From: Microglena sp. YARC
Taxonomy: Eukaryota > Chlorophyta > Chlorophyceae > Chlamydomonadales > Chlamydomonadaceae
Reading direction: 5' to 3'
DNA length: 64,000 bases
Assembly: GCA_022414725.1 (NCBI GenBank)
Contig: CM039467.1
Coordinates: 12,840,948 to 12,904,947, forward strand
Each line of letters opens with the position of its first letter. Position 1 is the first letter of the stretch. The notes beneath the pieces were generated by a model. It was given only the letters and a program-made list of their open reading frames with translations, made no database searches and was not told where the DNA came from. Positions 31,078 through 42,301 of this stretch are shown one piece after another. The translations under genes and the position numbers were made by a program.

Positions 31078-31096
31078 GACTTGGCAAGAAGTTGTG

Positions 31097-32000
31097 GTGA
31101 GTTATGCTTTCATGCCTGAACCACCCTCATGTAACAACTTAATGAATGCATGTTACTTATCAATAATATCATAATATGGCTTAGCTGAACCTACCCATAC
31201 TGTAGCCCGATAAGCGCCCTTGAGGCTGCTTGCTACAGAATGGGCGGGAGATGCGATTTGCCTTGTATGGTATGCCTTAACCACCCTCATGTAACAACTT
31301 AATGAATGCATGTTACTTATCAATAATATCAGAATATGGCTTAGCTGAACCTACCCATACTGTAGCCCGATAAGCGCCCTTGAGGCTGCTTGCTACAGAA
31401 TGGGCGGGAGATGCGATTTGCCTTGTATGGTATGCCTTAACCACCCTCATGTAACAACTTAATGAATGCATGTTACTTATCAATAATATCATAATATGGC
31501 TTAGCTGAACCTACCCATACTGTAGCCCGATAAGCGCCCTTGAGGCTGCTTGCTACAGAATGGGCGGGAGATGCGATTTGCCTTGTATGGTATGCCTGAA
31601 CCACCCTCATGTAACAACTTAATTAATGCATGTTACTTATCAATAATATCATAATATGGCTTAGCTGAACCTACCCATACTGTAGCCCGATAAGCGCCCT
31701 TGAGGCTGCTTGCTACAGAATGGGCGGGAGATGCGATTTGCCTTGTATGGTATGCCTGAACCACCCTCATGTAACAACTTAATTAATGAATGTCAGTAAT
31801 AAAAAATATGGCTTAGCTGCACCTGCCCATTATGTAGCCGCATAAGCGCCCTTGAGGCTGCTTGCTACAAAATGGGTGGTCAATGCGTTTAGCCATGTAT
31901 GCATCCACCACCATCTGCACACACTTAAGTCACCAACATGATAAGTGCAGCACATTCTAAGCAGCATTATCTTACTCATTCTAATGTTTTTCCCTTGCAG
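31097..32000 (+). other. Probable 3'-UTR intron of the H3-like gene
   Basis: GTGAGT at 31,097 lies 20 bp after the H3 stop codon, and TTTTTCCCTTGCAG ends at 32,000. Its interior is largely the 161-bp tandem array. The boundaries fit splice consensus, but there is no coding frame to confirm them. Confidence 0.45.
31110..31800 (+). repeat. 161-bp tandem repeat, about 4-5 copies
   Basis: The unit contains CACCCTCATGTAACAACTTA and GCGCCCTTGAGGCTGCTTGC. The copies are almost identical, with a diverged last copy extending to about 31,920. Confidence 0.93.
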
Positions 32001-32182
32001 GTCATTCATGAATGCTGGCTGTTGGGAGCAAGTAAAGGACGAATATGCAGTAGTGGAGCTGCCTGGAAGCTGCCATCATGTGGTGCCAAGCTTGGCCAAT
32101 GGGATATTAAGGCATGTTAGTGCCCTGAATATATAGTAGCATGGAGCAGTAATCATAGGGTGACTTTAGTTTGGGTTTTGTT

Positions 32183-32248
32183 TATGAGGGTTTAAAGGTA
32201 CTGCCTGTCCTTGTTGACCAGGACAGGCAGTACCTTTAAACCCTCATA
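32183..32248. repeat. Perfect 28-bp inverted repeat with 10-nt loop
   Basis: The arms contain GGGTTTAAAGGTACTGCC and its exact inverse, spaced by TTGTTGACCA. Complementarity continues imperfectly outward (GGGTTTTG with CAAAAAACCC). Confidence 0.95.
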
Positions 32249-32449
32249 CAAAAAACCCAAAAATGTAATTTGAAATTTCAAGCACAGCAGTAGATAGGCC
32301 TATTATCCCTTCCACCACCTTGGACAATAGCCGGGCCTGGTAGTTGACAATATACAGCCTTCTTGTGCGATACCCACGAGAGCACTGTATTGTATTCATC
32401 AATTGTGCGATACCCACAACGATGAATACTTTCCCTACTCCTGAATTAG

Positions 32450-32870
32450 ACCTAACTTCCAGCCAGCTCCATTAGGTTGTACAGCTTCCAGCCATGGGTT
32501 GTACAGCTTCCAGCTAGCTCCTTAGGTTGTAGAACTTCCAGCCAGCTTCAATAGACTTTCACTTTGTGTGACAGGTTGTACAGCTTCTAGCCAGATCCAT
32601 TAGGTTGTACAGCTTCCAGCAAGCTGCATTAGGTTGTACAGCTTCTAGCCAGCTCCATTAGGTTGTAGAGCTTCCAGCCAGCTCCATTAGACTTTCACTT
32701 GTGTGGCAGGTTGTAAAGCTTCCACCCAGCTCCATTAGGTTGTACAGCTTCCAGCCAGCTCCATAAGACTTTCACTTTGTGTGCCAGGTTGTATAGCTTC
32801 CAGCCAGCTCCATTAGGCTGTCTCTCTGTATATTAGGTTGTTGTGTAGCTTCGAGCCAGCTAAGCCGTCC
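32450..32870 (+). repeat. ~29-bp minisatellite
   Basis: About fourteen degenerate copies of a unit with GTTGTACAGCTTCCAGCCAG and CTCCATTAG. It lies in the right part of the 7.7-kb insertion. Confidence 0.9.
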
Positions 32871-33023
32871 TCAGCAGGAAAATTAAATATATGATACCAA
32901 TTTGTTTTCTGGCATTATATTTGTTTCCTTTCTTGTAAAAGTTTCTTTCCTACCATTGTCCAAAGTGCGAGTACTTAAACACGCACACACACCCTACTTG
33001 GGCTGTTTCCAAACTCCTACATT

Positions 33024-33150
33024 CAACTTCAACTTGGTTACATAGCCAGACTTCAACTTGGTTACATAGCCAGACTTCAACTTGGTTACGTAGCCAGACT
33101 TCAACTTGGTTACATAGCCAGACTTCAACTTGGTTACATAGCCAGTTGTG
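33024..33150 (+). repeat. 24-bp minisatellite, five copies
   Basis: The unit is based on ACTTCAACTTGGTTACATAG. The copies are nearly identical. Confidence 0.95.
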
Positions 33151-34367
33151 ACACTTGAGATTACAGCCATCATCTTGCTAGCACCTACGCCCCACCCTAG
33201 ATTTTTGTCTAGCCAATGAAAGCACAACTAATGTACTACAAGGTACGGATTTGTGCCGGTTATCGCTAGGCGCTCGCCCGCCTCGGATTCAAAGCTTCCT
33301 ACCTCTCGGCAGCCTACATATGGGAGCTTAGCTACATTTCGAAGTGCAATATCTTCGACCACCTTGAATTCCGTTTGATATTGTCTTGATTGACTTCCGT
33401 CTGATTCAATGAATAAGCTGCTTGAATTGAATCACTGATTCAAACTGTTTTCAAGGTACCCTGATTCAAGGGGAAAACCGCTTGATAGGGGTTCATTGAT
33501 TCAAACCAGTTGATTCAAACGATTTCAAAGGTCTGCCTAAATACCGACGGTCTAGGGCACAAGGAAGGACGCATCCGAGGAAATCTCATGGGCAAGCGCG
33601 TGGACTTCTCAGCAAGAACCGTTATCACACCGGACCCAAACCTCTCCATCGACGAACTCGGAGTCCCGAAACGAATCGCCATGAACCTCTCGTTCCCGGA
33701 GGTCGTCAACCAGTACAACATCGAGGAACTCAGGCTTCTCGTCGAAAAAGGTGCCGACCAATACCCAGGAGCCAAGCACGTCCGCAAGGCGGACGGCGTG
33801 GGAGGATCCGGAGGACGAACAATCCGACTCAAGGACCATCCCTTGCTGAGGGAAGTTGTCGCAAACCTAGACATAGGGGACGTCGTCGAAAGACACCTCA
33901 GGAACGGAGACTACGTCCTCTTCAACAGGCAGCCGTCGCTTCACAAGATGAGCATGATGGCGCATCGCGTAAGGGTCATGTCCCACAACACCTTCCGGTT
34001 GAACGTGTGCGTCTGCGCGTGCTACAACGCGGACTTTGACGGAGACGAGATGAACATGCACATCCCCCAGAGCCTCCAGACGCATCACGAACTGCAAGCG
34101 CTCGCAGCAGTCCCGTTGCACATGCTCTCTCCTAGGTACTCCAAGCCCATCATTTCAATCGTGCAGGATGTCGCTCTGGGCGTCTACCGCATCACCCAGA
34201 CGAACATACAAGTGACCGAACGCCAGCTCTTCAACCTCGTGGCACCCAACCCGACTGCTGACGCACGGACGCTCCCTCAAACTGAAATGATGATGGTCTC
34301 TGGTCGCGAGTTGTTGTCGACCGTGCTCCCCCCCACGCTCAACGCGTACCTGATCAACGAGAACAAG

Positions 34368-34414
34368 GACGTTGGCGACGACAACTTCCAAGGACGTTGG
34401 CGACGACAACTTCC
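34368..34414 (+). repeat. Short tandem duplication that shifts the RPB1 frame
   Basis: AAGGACGTTGGCGACGACAA followed by CTTCC appears twice in direct succession. The duplicate length is not a multiple of three, so the frame is lost until a second indel near 34,500. Confidence 0.85.
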
Positions 34415-35103
34415 GCCCCGAGGACGACGAGATCCGTATCGAGAGAGGCAAAATCAAGAGCGGTGTTCTGAACGCGGCGGTCTTCGGACGTGAAACACAG
34501 GCCTGGTCCACTCGGTCTTCAACACGGAGGGACCCGACGCCGTGACGCTGATGTTGAACAACACTCAAAAGCTCATCTGCGACTGGCTGGTGCTCTCCGG
34601 CTTCAGCGTGGGCATCTCAGACCTCTGGATCCCCGAGGAAACACGAATCGCCATCCGAGCCGAACTGGACAGCGCGAAGAAGAACGTGCGGGAGCTCCTG
34701 AAGAACGTGCACGAGGGCACCTTCGAGAACGCGTCCACCCGCACCAATGCCGAGTACCTAGAGGAGAGCATCACGATGGCCCTGAAGAGGGGGGAGGAGA
34801 CCGCCGGCAAACTAGCCCTCTCCGGAACCGATCCCGAGAAAAACAGCATTCTCAACATGATCGCCAATGGCTCCAAGGGCAAGCAAGTCAACTTCACACA
34901 GATGATTTCGTGTCTCGGCGGACAGTCCATGGATGGCAAACGCGTGCTTCGAGGGGCGCACGCTCCCGCACTTCACCAAGTACGACGACGGTCCCGAGGC
35001 CCGCGGCTTTGTCGAACACTCTTTCATCGAGGGACTCACGCCGCACGAGTTCTTCTTCCACTCCATGGCGGGACGCATCGGTCTCATAGACACGGCTGTT
35101 CGC

Positions 35104-36678
35104 TCCGTCACGTGGGAGACGCCGATCGTCATAATCGAGGACGGGCAAGCCAAGTGCGTGCGCATCGGAGAGTGGGTGGACGCGCACCTCCTCGCCAGAG
35201 AAGCCGTCGAACATGTTCAGCACTTCCCCGAGGAGCGAGACCTGGAGCTTCTGGAGCTCCAGACGACGGTGCACATCCCAACGTTGGACGCCGATGGCGT
35301 CGTGACGTGGGGCGCCATGACCGCGATAACACGCCACGACCCCGGCGAGCGTCTGTACAAGGTCATCACGCACGGAGGCAGAGAGGTCACGGTCGCCGAG
35401 AGCAAGTCCTTGCTGGTGTGGAACGCGGACGAGGAGAAGTTCCAGGAGAAGGACTTGCCCGACGTCAAGGTCGGGGACCTGCTTCCTGTCACCATGCGGC
35501 TTGCTGAGCCGCCGCCATGCGCACTTGTGCGCACCACCCATGTTGACGTGTCCGAGTTCCTCTCCAAGACCGAGTATGTCTACGGCACCGATTTCAACAT
35601 CGCAACAAGGATGTTTGCCAAGGAGCAGGGCGCCACGGTCCGCATCCCCCGCGAGTGGTGGTGGAGGCTGTACAACGGCAAGGAGTTCACGCTGCCCTAC
35701 GATAAACAGGCAAAGTTCCAGCGTGCAACCTCAGTGCTGGGTCGCTCCGGGACTCCGGACGACATCATCATCAAGGACGGGTGCGTGTACCCGTTTCACG
35801 CCGCCTCGCGATGCCAAGATCACGGCCACATTCCCGCAAGATTTGAACTCGACTTCGAGTTCGGCGTCTTTGTCGGTCTGTACCTCGCGGACGGCCACAC
35901 CACGCGCGTCAAGTCTGGAGGAGTGGTGAGTATCGGCAAGAAGGACAACGACAAGGGTAGGGACTTTGTGGAGGAGTGGTTCTCGAGCAAGCTCGGACTG
36001 AAGACACGGCTTGCTTCGAAAGAAACAAACGATGACATGGGCACCACCACCACGACATCCTCCTTGTTCGGCTACTACTACTCGTCCCCGCTGGCACGCT
36101 TCCTCGACCAATTCGTGGGACGTGGTGCCCGTAACAAGCACGTCCCGGACATCGCGTACATTGCCCCTGTGGACTTCGTCAGGGGGCTCCTAAGCGGGTA
36201 CATCTCCGGAAATGGCACCATTATCGACAGAAGCGCAATTTCGACTTCTTTGGTGTCCCGTCGCTTGACCGAGGGCATCTTGATGCTGTGCAACCGCTTG
36301 GGAGTCTTCGGGAAGATATCATCCTCCACCATCGCAGTGCAGAAGGCCCCCAACATCGTGAAGAAGAAGGCCAAGGAGGACAACAGCACTACAGCGCCCA
36401 TGCATACGCTGTATGTTCGCGCTCAGTGGGCCCGCAAACTGGCAGAATCTGGCCTCGAACTCATCCACGCCAAGAAGCAACTCCGCCTGAAGGCAATGAA
36501 GGCGGTGGAGAAGGAGTCGTTGCACGCTGCTGCCGACTACAAGGAGCAGAACGACGTCGTGCTGGACCCAATCAAGTCCATCAGCATCATTGGCGTTGGG
36601 GAGCACCCCAAGCTCTACGACGTCACCGTCCCGTCCACGCTCAACTTCATAGTGGCGAACGGTCTCGGTCTGCATGAT
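35104..36678 (+). CDS. Intein with LAGLIDADG homing endonuclease in RPB1, 525 residues
   Basis: The intein interrupts RPB1 in the conserved GLIDTAVR / [11 protein letters not shown] block, between Arg and Thr. Removing it recreates a standard RPB1 sequence. The N-terminal block starts at Ser ([14 protein letters not shown], block A) and a typical block B-like stretch follows ([12 protein letters not shown]). Two LAGLIDADG helices are visible, [13 protein letters not shown] (residues ~254-266) and [14 protein letters not shown] (~360-373). The C-terminal block ends [13 protein letters not shown] before extein Thr, so the usual terminal Asn is Asp. The frame is intact throughout, while the host gene around it is broken. 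Splicing activity cannot be judged from sequence. Confidence 0.88.
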
Positions 36679-38849
36679 ACCTCGGATACAGGGTATCTGC
36701 AGCGCAAGCTGATCAAGGCCATGGAGGATTGCAAGGTCCATCACGACCGCACGGTCCGTAACGTGAATGGTCACGTGGTCCAGTTCCTTTACGGGGAGGA
36801 TGGCATGAACGCGACGAGCCTCGAGTTCCACTCGTTGCCTTACATGGCGTTGGTCTCTCCTGCAGACATGCGTCCTGAGTACCTCATCGCCACAGAAGAA
36901 GAAGCTCTAGAACTGGGCGCAGGAGCACCACCTCATGATCCTGTAACGATCCAGCGGTTGGTGAATCACTTCAAGCAGCTTGTGGATGACCGGCGCTTTG
37001 TCATCGAGACATTGTGCCACAGTCGTAGCGAGGACGTGCCTATTACGTATCCTGTCAACTTTGCACGCATCGTTGAGGACAGTGCGGCTCTGCACGGTGC
37101 CAAGTCGGATGCGGATGCGGTGGATGAGGTGGTCGGTCCGGACGCAATCTTGGACACGATCGACGATTTGGTGTCTGCGATGGTGGTTATGCAGGAGGAG
37201 CGACAAAAGGACCTGCTTCACAGGCGCTGGCCTCCCATCCTTTTGCGTGCCTTCCTGTCCCCTAAGGTGCTGATGCGCCGCTTCCGTATGACGCGTACCG
37301 CGCTCTCGAGAGTCGCTTCGGAGATCCTCCATGAGTTCAGGAAGGCTGTGGCGACGCCTGGTGAAATGGTCGGGATCGTTGCCGCGCAGAGCATTGGCGA
37401 GCCGTGCACGCAGCTGACCTTGAACTCGTTCCATGTAGCCGGTCAGCAAGCAGCTGCTGCTGCCACATCGGGTGTTCCGCGTCTTTGTGAGCTTCTCAGT
37501 CTGACGAAGAAGATCAAGACGCCTGCCATGACCCTTCAGTTGCGTCCGGAGCACAGCGCCAGCATCGAGCGCGCGAAGGAGGTTATGTCTGACATCCAGA
37601 CTACCCTTTTGAAGGATGTCGTCCGGTCGAGCGCGATCTACTTTGACCCGCATGACGATGAGCGCAGCGTTGTGTTGGCGGACCACGGTCTCCTCGCCTT
37701 CCGCAAGAAGTACCGACTTCAAATCGCCCAGGATGGATGTAGTAGTAGTAGTGGTGGGCAACGGTCATCACCCTGGCTGATGCGTGTGGTGCTCGACAGC
37801 GAGAAGATGTTGGAGTGCAACGTGCGCATGCTCGACGTCGAGGTCGCGCTTGGGAACATGTATGGCGAGAACGTTTCTTGCATCTTGGCGGACGACAATG
37901 CTCGCGAGCTCGTATGCCGTGTGCGTCTCACGACATCATCCTCGGGGGACGAGGACCTCCTCACGGTGGTCAAGGCGCTGCACCAGAGTATGATGGAGTC
38001 GTGTGTCATCAAGGGTGTTGTCGGTATCTCGAAGGCGGTTCTCGCGATGCCTGCACAGGGACTCAAGCGTTTCGACCCTCTCACGGACGCGTTTGTCAAG
38101 AACGATACATGGAGCATCCTCACGGCCGGGTCCAATCTCGTCGAGGTGCTTAGCAACGACATGATCGACGGTAGGCGCGCTAGGACAAACGACGTCTTTG
38201 AGATCATGACCGTGTTAGGTATCGAGGCGGCACGCACCGCCCTCATTGAGGAAATCCGGAACGTGCTTGGTGATCTCCCCCTCAACCACCGGCACCTCGC
38301 CCTGCTAGGCGACACGATGTCCAACCGTGGCTTCTCCATGAGCGTCGACCGACATGGTATCAACAACCGAGGGGAACTCGGTCCTCTCGCCAAGTGCAGC
38401 TTCGAGCAGAGCGAGAAGATGCTCATCAATGCCGGTATCTTTAGCGAGTTCGACCGTATGAACGGTGTTTCGGCCAACACTATTGTCGGGCAAATCGTGC
38501 CGTGCGGCACGGGAGACACACAAGTCTTCCTGGACGACGAAATGCTGCGGGCCAGCAACGTCTTGAGCAACGTTCATATGGCGCAGGGTCATCCTCCTAT
38601 TACTATTAATTCTGACAACAACAACTACAACAACAACAACAGCAACAGCAACAGCAACACAACGGCTCACCGGGGCGCGGCGGCGGCGCCCCTCCTCACT
38701 GTCAACACGATGGTGATCCACACCGCCGCCGATAACGCTTCTTCTGGTGCTGGTGCAGACGAACGAATGCAGACAGCCTCCACGGCGATGATGATGCTCG
38801 AGCAAGACAGTCTCGAGATTGTCGAGTGATTAAACAACGATCTAGGGTG

Positions 38850-39158
38850 ATGAGTCGTCTCATCATGATGACATACATCATCATCGGATGGATCTTCTTC
38901 ATGGTGTGGGTTTCTAAGTTGACCAACAACAGTTTAAGTTTTGTAGCTGAACCAGACCATCTCGAAACCAGACCTCTTCCAGAAGAACAATGCCATGTAG
39001 TCGTCGATGTAAGGCATGAACTCAAGCATGTGTATCATGTGCGGATCAGTGGACAATACAGAGTATGTACATTAGGTCTGCACGGATACATCCAATACGA
39101 AGAAGCCACCGCCACCGCACACATCTTAAAAAAAAAGGACTTTTCTTATTCTCTGTGA
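38850..39158 (+). CDS. Small membrane-anchored protein
   Basis: An N-terminal hydrophobic helix (LIMMTYIIIGWIFFMVWV) follows the ATG at 38,850. A soluble domain of about 75 residues follows with no recognised fold (VYHVRISGQYRVCTLGLHGY). A second possible ATG lies at 38,826. It sits 20 bp after the RPB1 stop on the same strand. Function unknown. Confidence 0.5.
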   Translation: MSRLIMMTYIIIGWIFFMVWVSKLTNNSLSFVAEPDHLETRPLPEEQCHVVVDVRHELKHVYHVRISGQYRVCTLGLHGYIQYEEATATAHILKKKDFSYSL

Positions 39159-39188
39159 AAAGAGATATAGATAGATATCATCACCATC

Positions 39189-39604
39189 ATGGTGGTCGTG
39201 AGTAAGAGTAAAGCTTCTTCTTCTTCTTCTTCTTCTTCTTCTTCTTCTTCCCCCAGCACCACCACTCCCCCCCGTGTTGCTAAAAAGAAAGCGGACCTCT
39301 CCTCAGTGCCAAAAAAAATAAGTGCAAATAAAGTTAAAGCTGCATCTGCACAGCAGCCCCCCCCAAAATCAGTTTCATCTGCAGCTTCATTCGCCTCTCG
39401 TAGCAAGTTCGCGGATCTTGATGGAGTCTCCCAGTGCACCCTCGTATCCCTTCACGATGACTTCAAGTACATGACAATGTCTACCGCGCAGTCCATGTAC
39501 ATGCAGGCGCTCATCAACGGCCAGGACATGCTCGTGCGCGCCGGCACAGGCACAGGCAAGACTATCGGATTCCTCCTCCCGCTCCTATCGAGGCTCTTAG
39601 GTAA

Positions 39605-39676
<72 letters not shown>

Positions 39677-40960
39677 TAGTGTAGTAGTAGTAGTAGTAGT
39701 AGCAGTAGCACAAACAAACCCCTCCTCCAGATCGCGGCGGTGATTGTCTCGCCGGCGCGCGAGCTCGCGGAACAGACGCTGGCGCAGGCGCGATGCCTTT
39801 TCGCCAGGTGCCCGAAGTCGTTGAGCGTCCCGACGCTTGTCGGCGGTGTCCGTTCTACATCAGGCGACCGGTCCGCACTCAACGGTGCGGCACTCGGTGG
39901 CGAGAGGACAGTTGCGGTCGTCACACCAGGTAGGCTCATTGAGCACATGCAAAGCACACCCGGATTTAGCGAAGGGCTTGCAAGGCACGGACGTGTGTTG
40001 GTGCTGGACGAGGTGGACCGCCTACTGGATCCAGGATTCAGACCTGTTGTCATGAAGGTGGCCGCGGCCATGACCAACCCCGCGAGACAGACGTTGTTGT
40101 TCACGGCCACGGCGTCCAAGGACGTGCAAGAACTCGCCAGGTCTCTCCTAAAGGGTGACGACACTTTTTTGAATGCGGGGGGGGCGAGCGAGGCTCAAGG
40201 ATCTGCTGGAGCGGCACACAATACGAATGTGAAGCAGGAGGCTGTGCTGGTCCGCGCAGACCAAATGGTGCCTGTCATACGCGAGGAATTCCGTAGCGAG
40301 AACCATGGTCTGACCGTGATCTTTGTCCCGACCGCCGCGATGGCGTCCACACTGGCGTCCGTCTTGCGTTCCTATAAGGACGCCGGCACGAGTGTGTTCG
40401 AGATTCACTCTCGGCTCTCGCAGGGGCAGCAGAGTCGTGCTGTCTCGGACTTCAAGAAGGCGAAACCACCTGCTGCCATCGTGGCCACCAACGTTTTCGC
40501 TAGGGGACTTGACGTTTCTGGGGTGACGCTTGTCTTGCAGCTCGGGATTGCACCTGACAACGCGCAGGTTGCGCATTGTGTGGGTCGCACCGGTCGTGGA
40601 GGGGCTACGGGACGTGCACTTATGGTACTGGCAATGTCCGAGGAACGAGTCCTGCGCGACCTTATCGACCGCGAGAAGATGCCGATCGTTTTGCGTCCTC
40701 CGTATACCGATAAACAACTACTGCCGCCACCGCCTATTCCCTCTTCTACTACTGCTCCTTGCAAGACGATCATCGCGTCGATAGGGTTTTACAAGGCTCA
40801 GATGAAGCGGTTGGGTTAGAAAGGCAATGAGTTGGTCCCGTTCGTGTATGAGATGTTCGCCTCCTTGGGTGTCAAGACAATCGACGCTTGTCCAGTAAAC
40901 GCAAAGTTGGTTAAGAAAATGGGTTTGCCGGCAGACCACGGACTGAAGATCATCAAATAA
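39189..40960 (+). pseudogene. DEAD-box RNA helicase, with microsatellite frameshift and one nonsense codon
   Basis: An ATP-dependent RNA helicase of superfamily 2. A Ser/Lys-rich N-terminus is followed by a Q-motif-like region, motif I AGTGTGKT (39,541), motif Ia PARELAEQ (39,752), motif Ib TPGRLIEH, motif II DEVD (VLDEVDRLLD, near 40,009), motif III TATAS, motif V ARGLDV and motif VI CVGRTGRGG. The second catalytic Asp pattern is DEVD rather than DEAD. A (TAG)n array at 39,603-39,710 between motifs I and Ia shifts the frame. TAG at 40,817 cuts off the last ~46 codons, which remain open and in phase to TAA at 40,958 (KGNELVPFVYEMF onward). Confidence 0.88.
39603..39710 (+). repeat. (TAG)n array inside the DEAD-box helicase gene
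   Basis: More than 30 units, slightly interrupted near its end. In the upstream frame it encodes poly-Ser and then Val. Confidence 0.97.
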
Positions 40961-41064
40961 TAAAGGATTCGATGATTCGATTCGTTCAAAAAAGTATCAT
41001 TTTAGTGTTCCGTTCACTTTAACTTCTTCTTCACCATCTTTCGCTCTGTGCTCTCTTTATCATC

Positions 41065-41586
41065 ATGATGTCATCTCATTCTTCTTCTTCTTCGTATGTT
41101 CGCATCCCTTCGAATCTTTTGCGCAACCTGCTGTTATATAGCAAGAACTGCCACCTAAGTAGCATCGTGATAGGGGTCATTCGCAGGACCGACACGCGTT
41201 CGCGGTTCTTGTTCGTCTGTGTTGACGGACGGCAAGCGTCCTCCATCCCGTCATGCGTGGACAGCGTACCCCTGATCATCACTCGGGATGCGGCGGTTGT
41301 GCGTGGTGAGAAGGACATCCTCGACTTTGTGGAGTCCGGCAAGGGGGACACGGTCGAGTCCGATTTGATGACTGCCTCTGACCTATCGAGGGAGTACGAG
41401 AGCATGTCGTTCTTGGACGATGGAGCGCATAACACGATGATGTCAACCAGCAGCTGCAGGTTTCTCTCTTTGGATGCGATCGATACTGTCACTGGGGGCT
41501 TTCCCTCAATCTCCTCTTCCCCCCACCCCTCCTCTTCGTCCACCGCTGTTGCATTGGCGGGGGGAAGGAATGGGGGGGGGGAGTGA
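41065..41586 (+). CDS. Unrecognised 173-residue protein
   Basis: After a Ser-rich start the sequence is well structured (RIPSNLLRNLLLYSKNCH; RFLFVCVDGRQASSIPSC; EKDILDFVESGKGDTVESDL). The end is encoded by G- and C-rich low complexity (GGRNGGGE), so the native C-terminus may have been lost by frameshift. No family recognised. Confidence 0.5.
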   Translation: MMSSHSSSSSYVRIPSNLLRNLLLYSKNCHLSSIVIGVIRRTDTRSRFLFVCVDGRQASSIPSCVDSVPLIITRDAAVVRGEKDILDFVESGKGDTVESDLMTASDLSREYESMSFLDDGAHNTMMSTSSCRFLSLDAIDTVTGGFPSISSSPHPSSSSTAVALAGGRNGGGE

Positions 41587-41863
41587 CGTACTCGAGAAGC
41601 TCGTAAGGGCGCGAGAGCTTGAAGCCAAACATTTTCAAGGTTCACAAGACACAGCAGCGTGTCACAAGACACAACAACAGGTCATGAGGCACAACAACAT
41701 GTCATGAGAGATCACACACACACGGATGTCATATATCGGTACACACATGTAGCACACAATAACATCTCATGAGGTGCATAAAGACTTTGGAGTCTGAACA
41801 ATGTAAGGGGTCTCATCAAACAACCGTGTGGTGCGAAGTATATATTGAGAAACAAGCTCAACA
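41587..41863. other. Intergenic region with short CA-rich repeats
   Basis: Repeats of TCACAAGACACA/GTCATGAGGCACAACAACA type at 41,640-41,705, then an AT-rich stretch before the 41,864 ATG. No gene seen. Confidence 0.6.
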
Positions 41864-42251
41864 ATGTCTTCGGTGGTGTTGTTCAATTTGAAGACGTGTG
41901 GGTTCCTGTCCGATTTGGAAGGGATTATGTCCGACATGCACGACTACACCTTGTTCAAGCATGGGGGTTACGTTGATGTCTTCCTTTAACGAGCGCGCGC
42001 CATATCGCTGTTTCAACGAATACGTTAGGATTCCATACGAGCAATACATCAAATCCCGAGACGACAAATTTTTTCTAGAGATCTCCCCGAACATGGTCGA
42101 GGAAACAGGTCAGGTAATAAACATGGACTTCATGGACATGAAGTTCGACTTCAAGATCGTGGACATCATACGCTCCAGGTGGCAGACGCTCACTCAAGCA
42201 GACCGGTCTGCCGTTTGGGAACAACCTAAGTTTGCTTCTTATTCTATGTGA
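41864..42251 (+). pseudogene. Small unknown protein with one frameshift
   Basis: ATG 41,864 opens MSSVVLFNLKTCGFLSDLEG and runs to a TAA near 41,989. A one-base shift near 41,980 continues as SSFNERAPYRCFNEYVRIPY and onward to TGA at 42,249. Both parts have sensible amino-acid composition, so I read a single damaged gene of about 128 codons. No family recognised. Confidence 0.45.
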
Positions 42252-42301
42252 AAGGTGCATCCAGGAAGAAAAATCTGCATGAAAAATCTGCATGTCCAGG
42301 T

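Larger units (their letters stand above)
25860..33549. mobile_element. 7,690-bp terminal-inverted-repeat insertion in RPB1
   Basis: The left end CGTCGGTATTTAG (25,860-25,872) is the exact inverse of CTAAATACCGACG (33,537-33,549). Both ends are flanked by GT (25,858-25,859 and 33,550-33,551), and removing the insertion plus one GT restores the RPB1 frame. Both subterminal zones are dense in TTTGAAACAA/TTGATTCAA-type motifs, as in DNA transposons with repeated transposase-binding sites. No transposase frame was found inside, so it is probably non-autonomous. It carries satellites, minisatellites and part of a histone H3 gene. The superfamily is unassigned; a 2-bp target duplication is unusual for the common groups. 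Confidence 0.8.
24897..38829 (+). pseudogene. DNA-directed RNA polymerase largest subunit (RPB1-like), split by a 7.7-kb insertion, with intein
   Basis: The product would be the largest subunit of the viral multisubunit RNA polymerase. The N-terminal zinc-binding clamp (VCVTCHQRN...CPGHFGH) is near 25,097-25,150. Then come RGNLMGKRVDFSARTVI (33,577), active-site NADFDGDEMNMHIP (34,026), the GLIDTAV block (35,082) and [15 protein letters not shown] of the bridge-helix region (37,399). Exon-like halves 24,897-25,859 and 33,552 onward join exactly (SER then LGHKEGR) once the insertion is removed. Further damage: a 23-24-bp tandem duplication at 34,368-34,414, a missing base near 34,500 and another near 34,945. 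There is no heptad CTD; the C-terminus is Asn/Ser-rich low complexity. It was a full-length gene and is now non-functional as assembled. Confidence 0.93.

Noticed and set aside
30711..31174. Plus-strand frames with Gly, Thr and His runs
   Set aside because: They lie in the intron of the H3-like gene and translate simple repeats and a G run.
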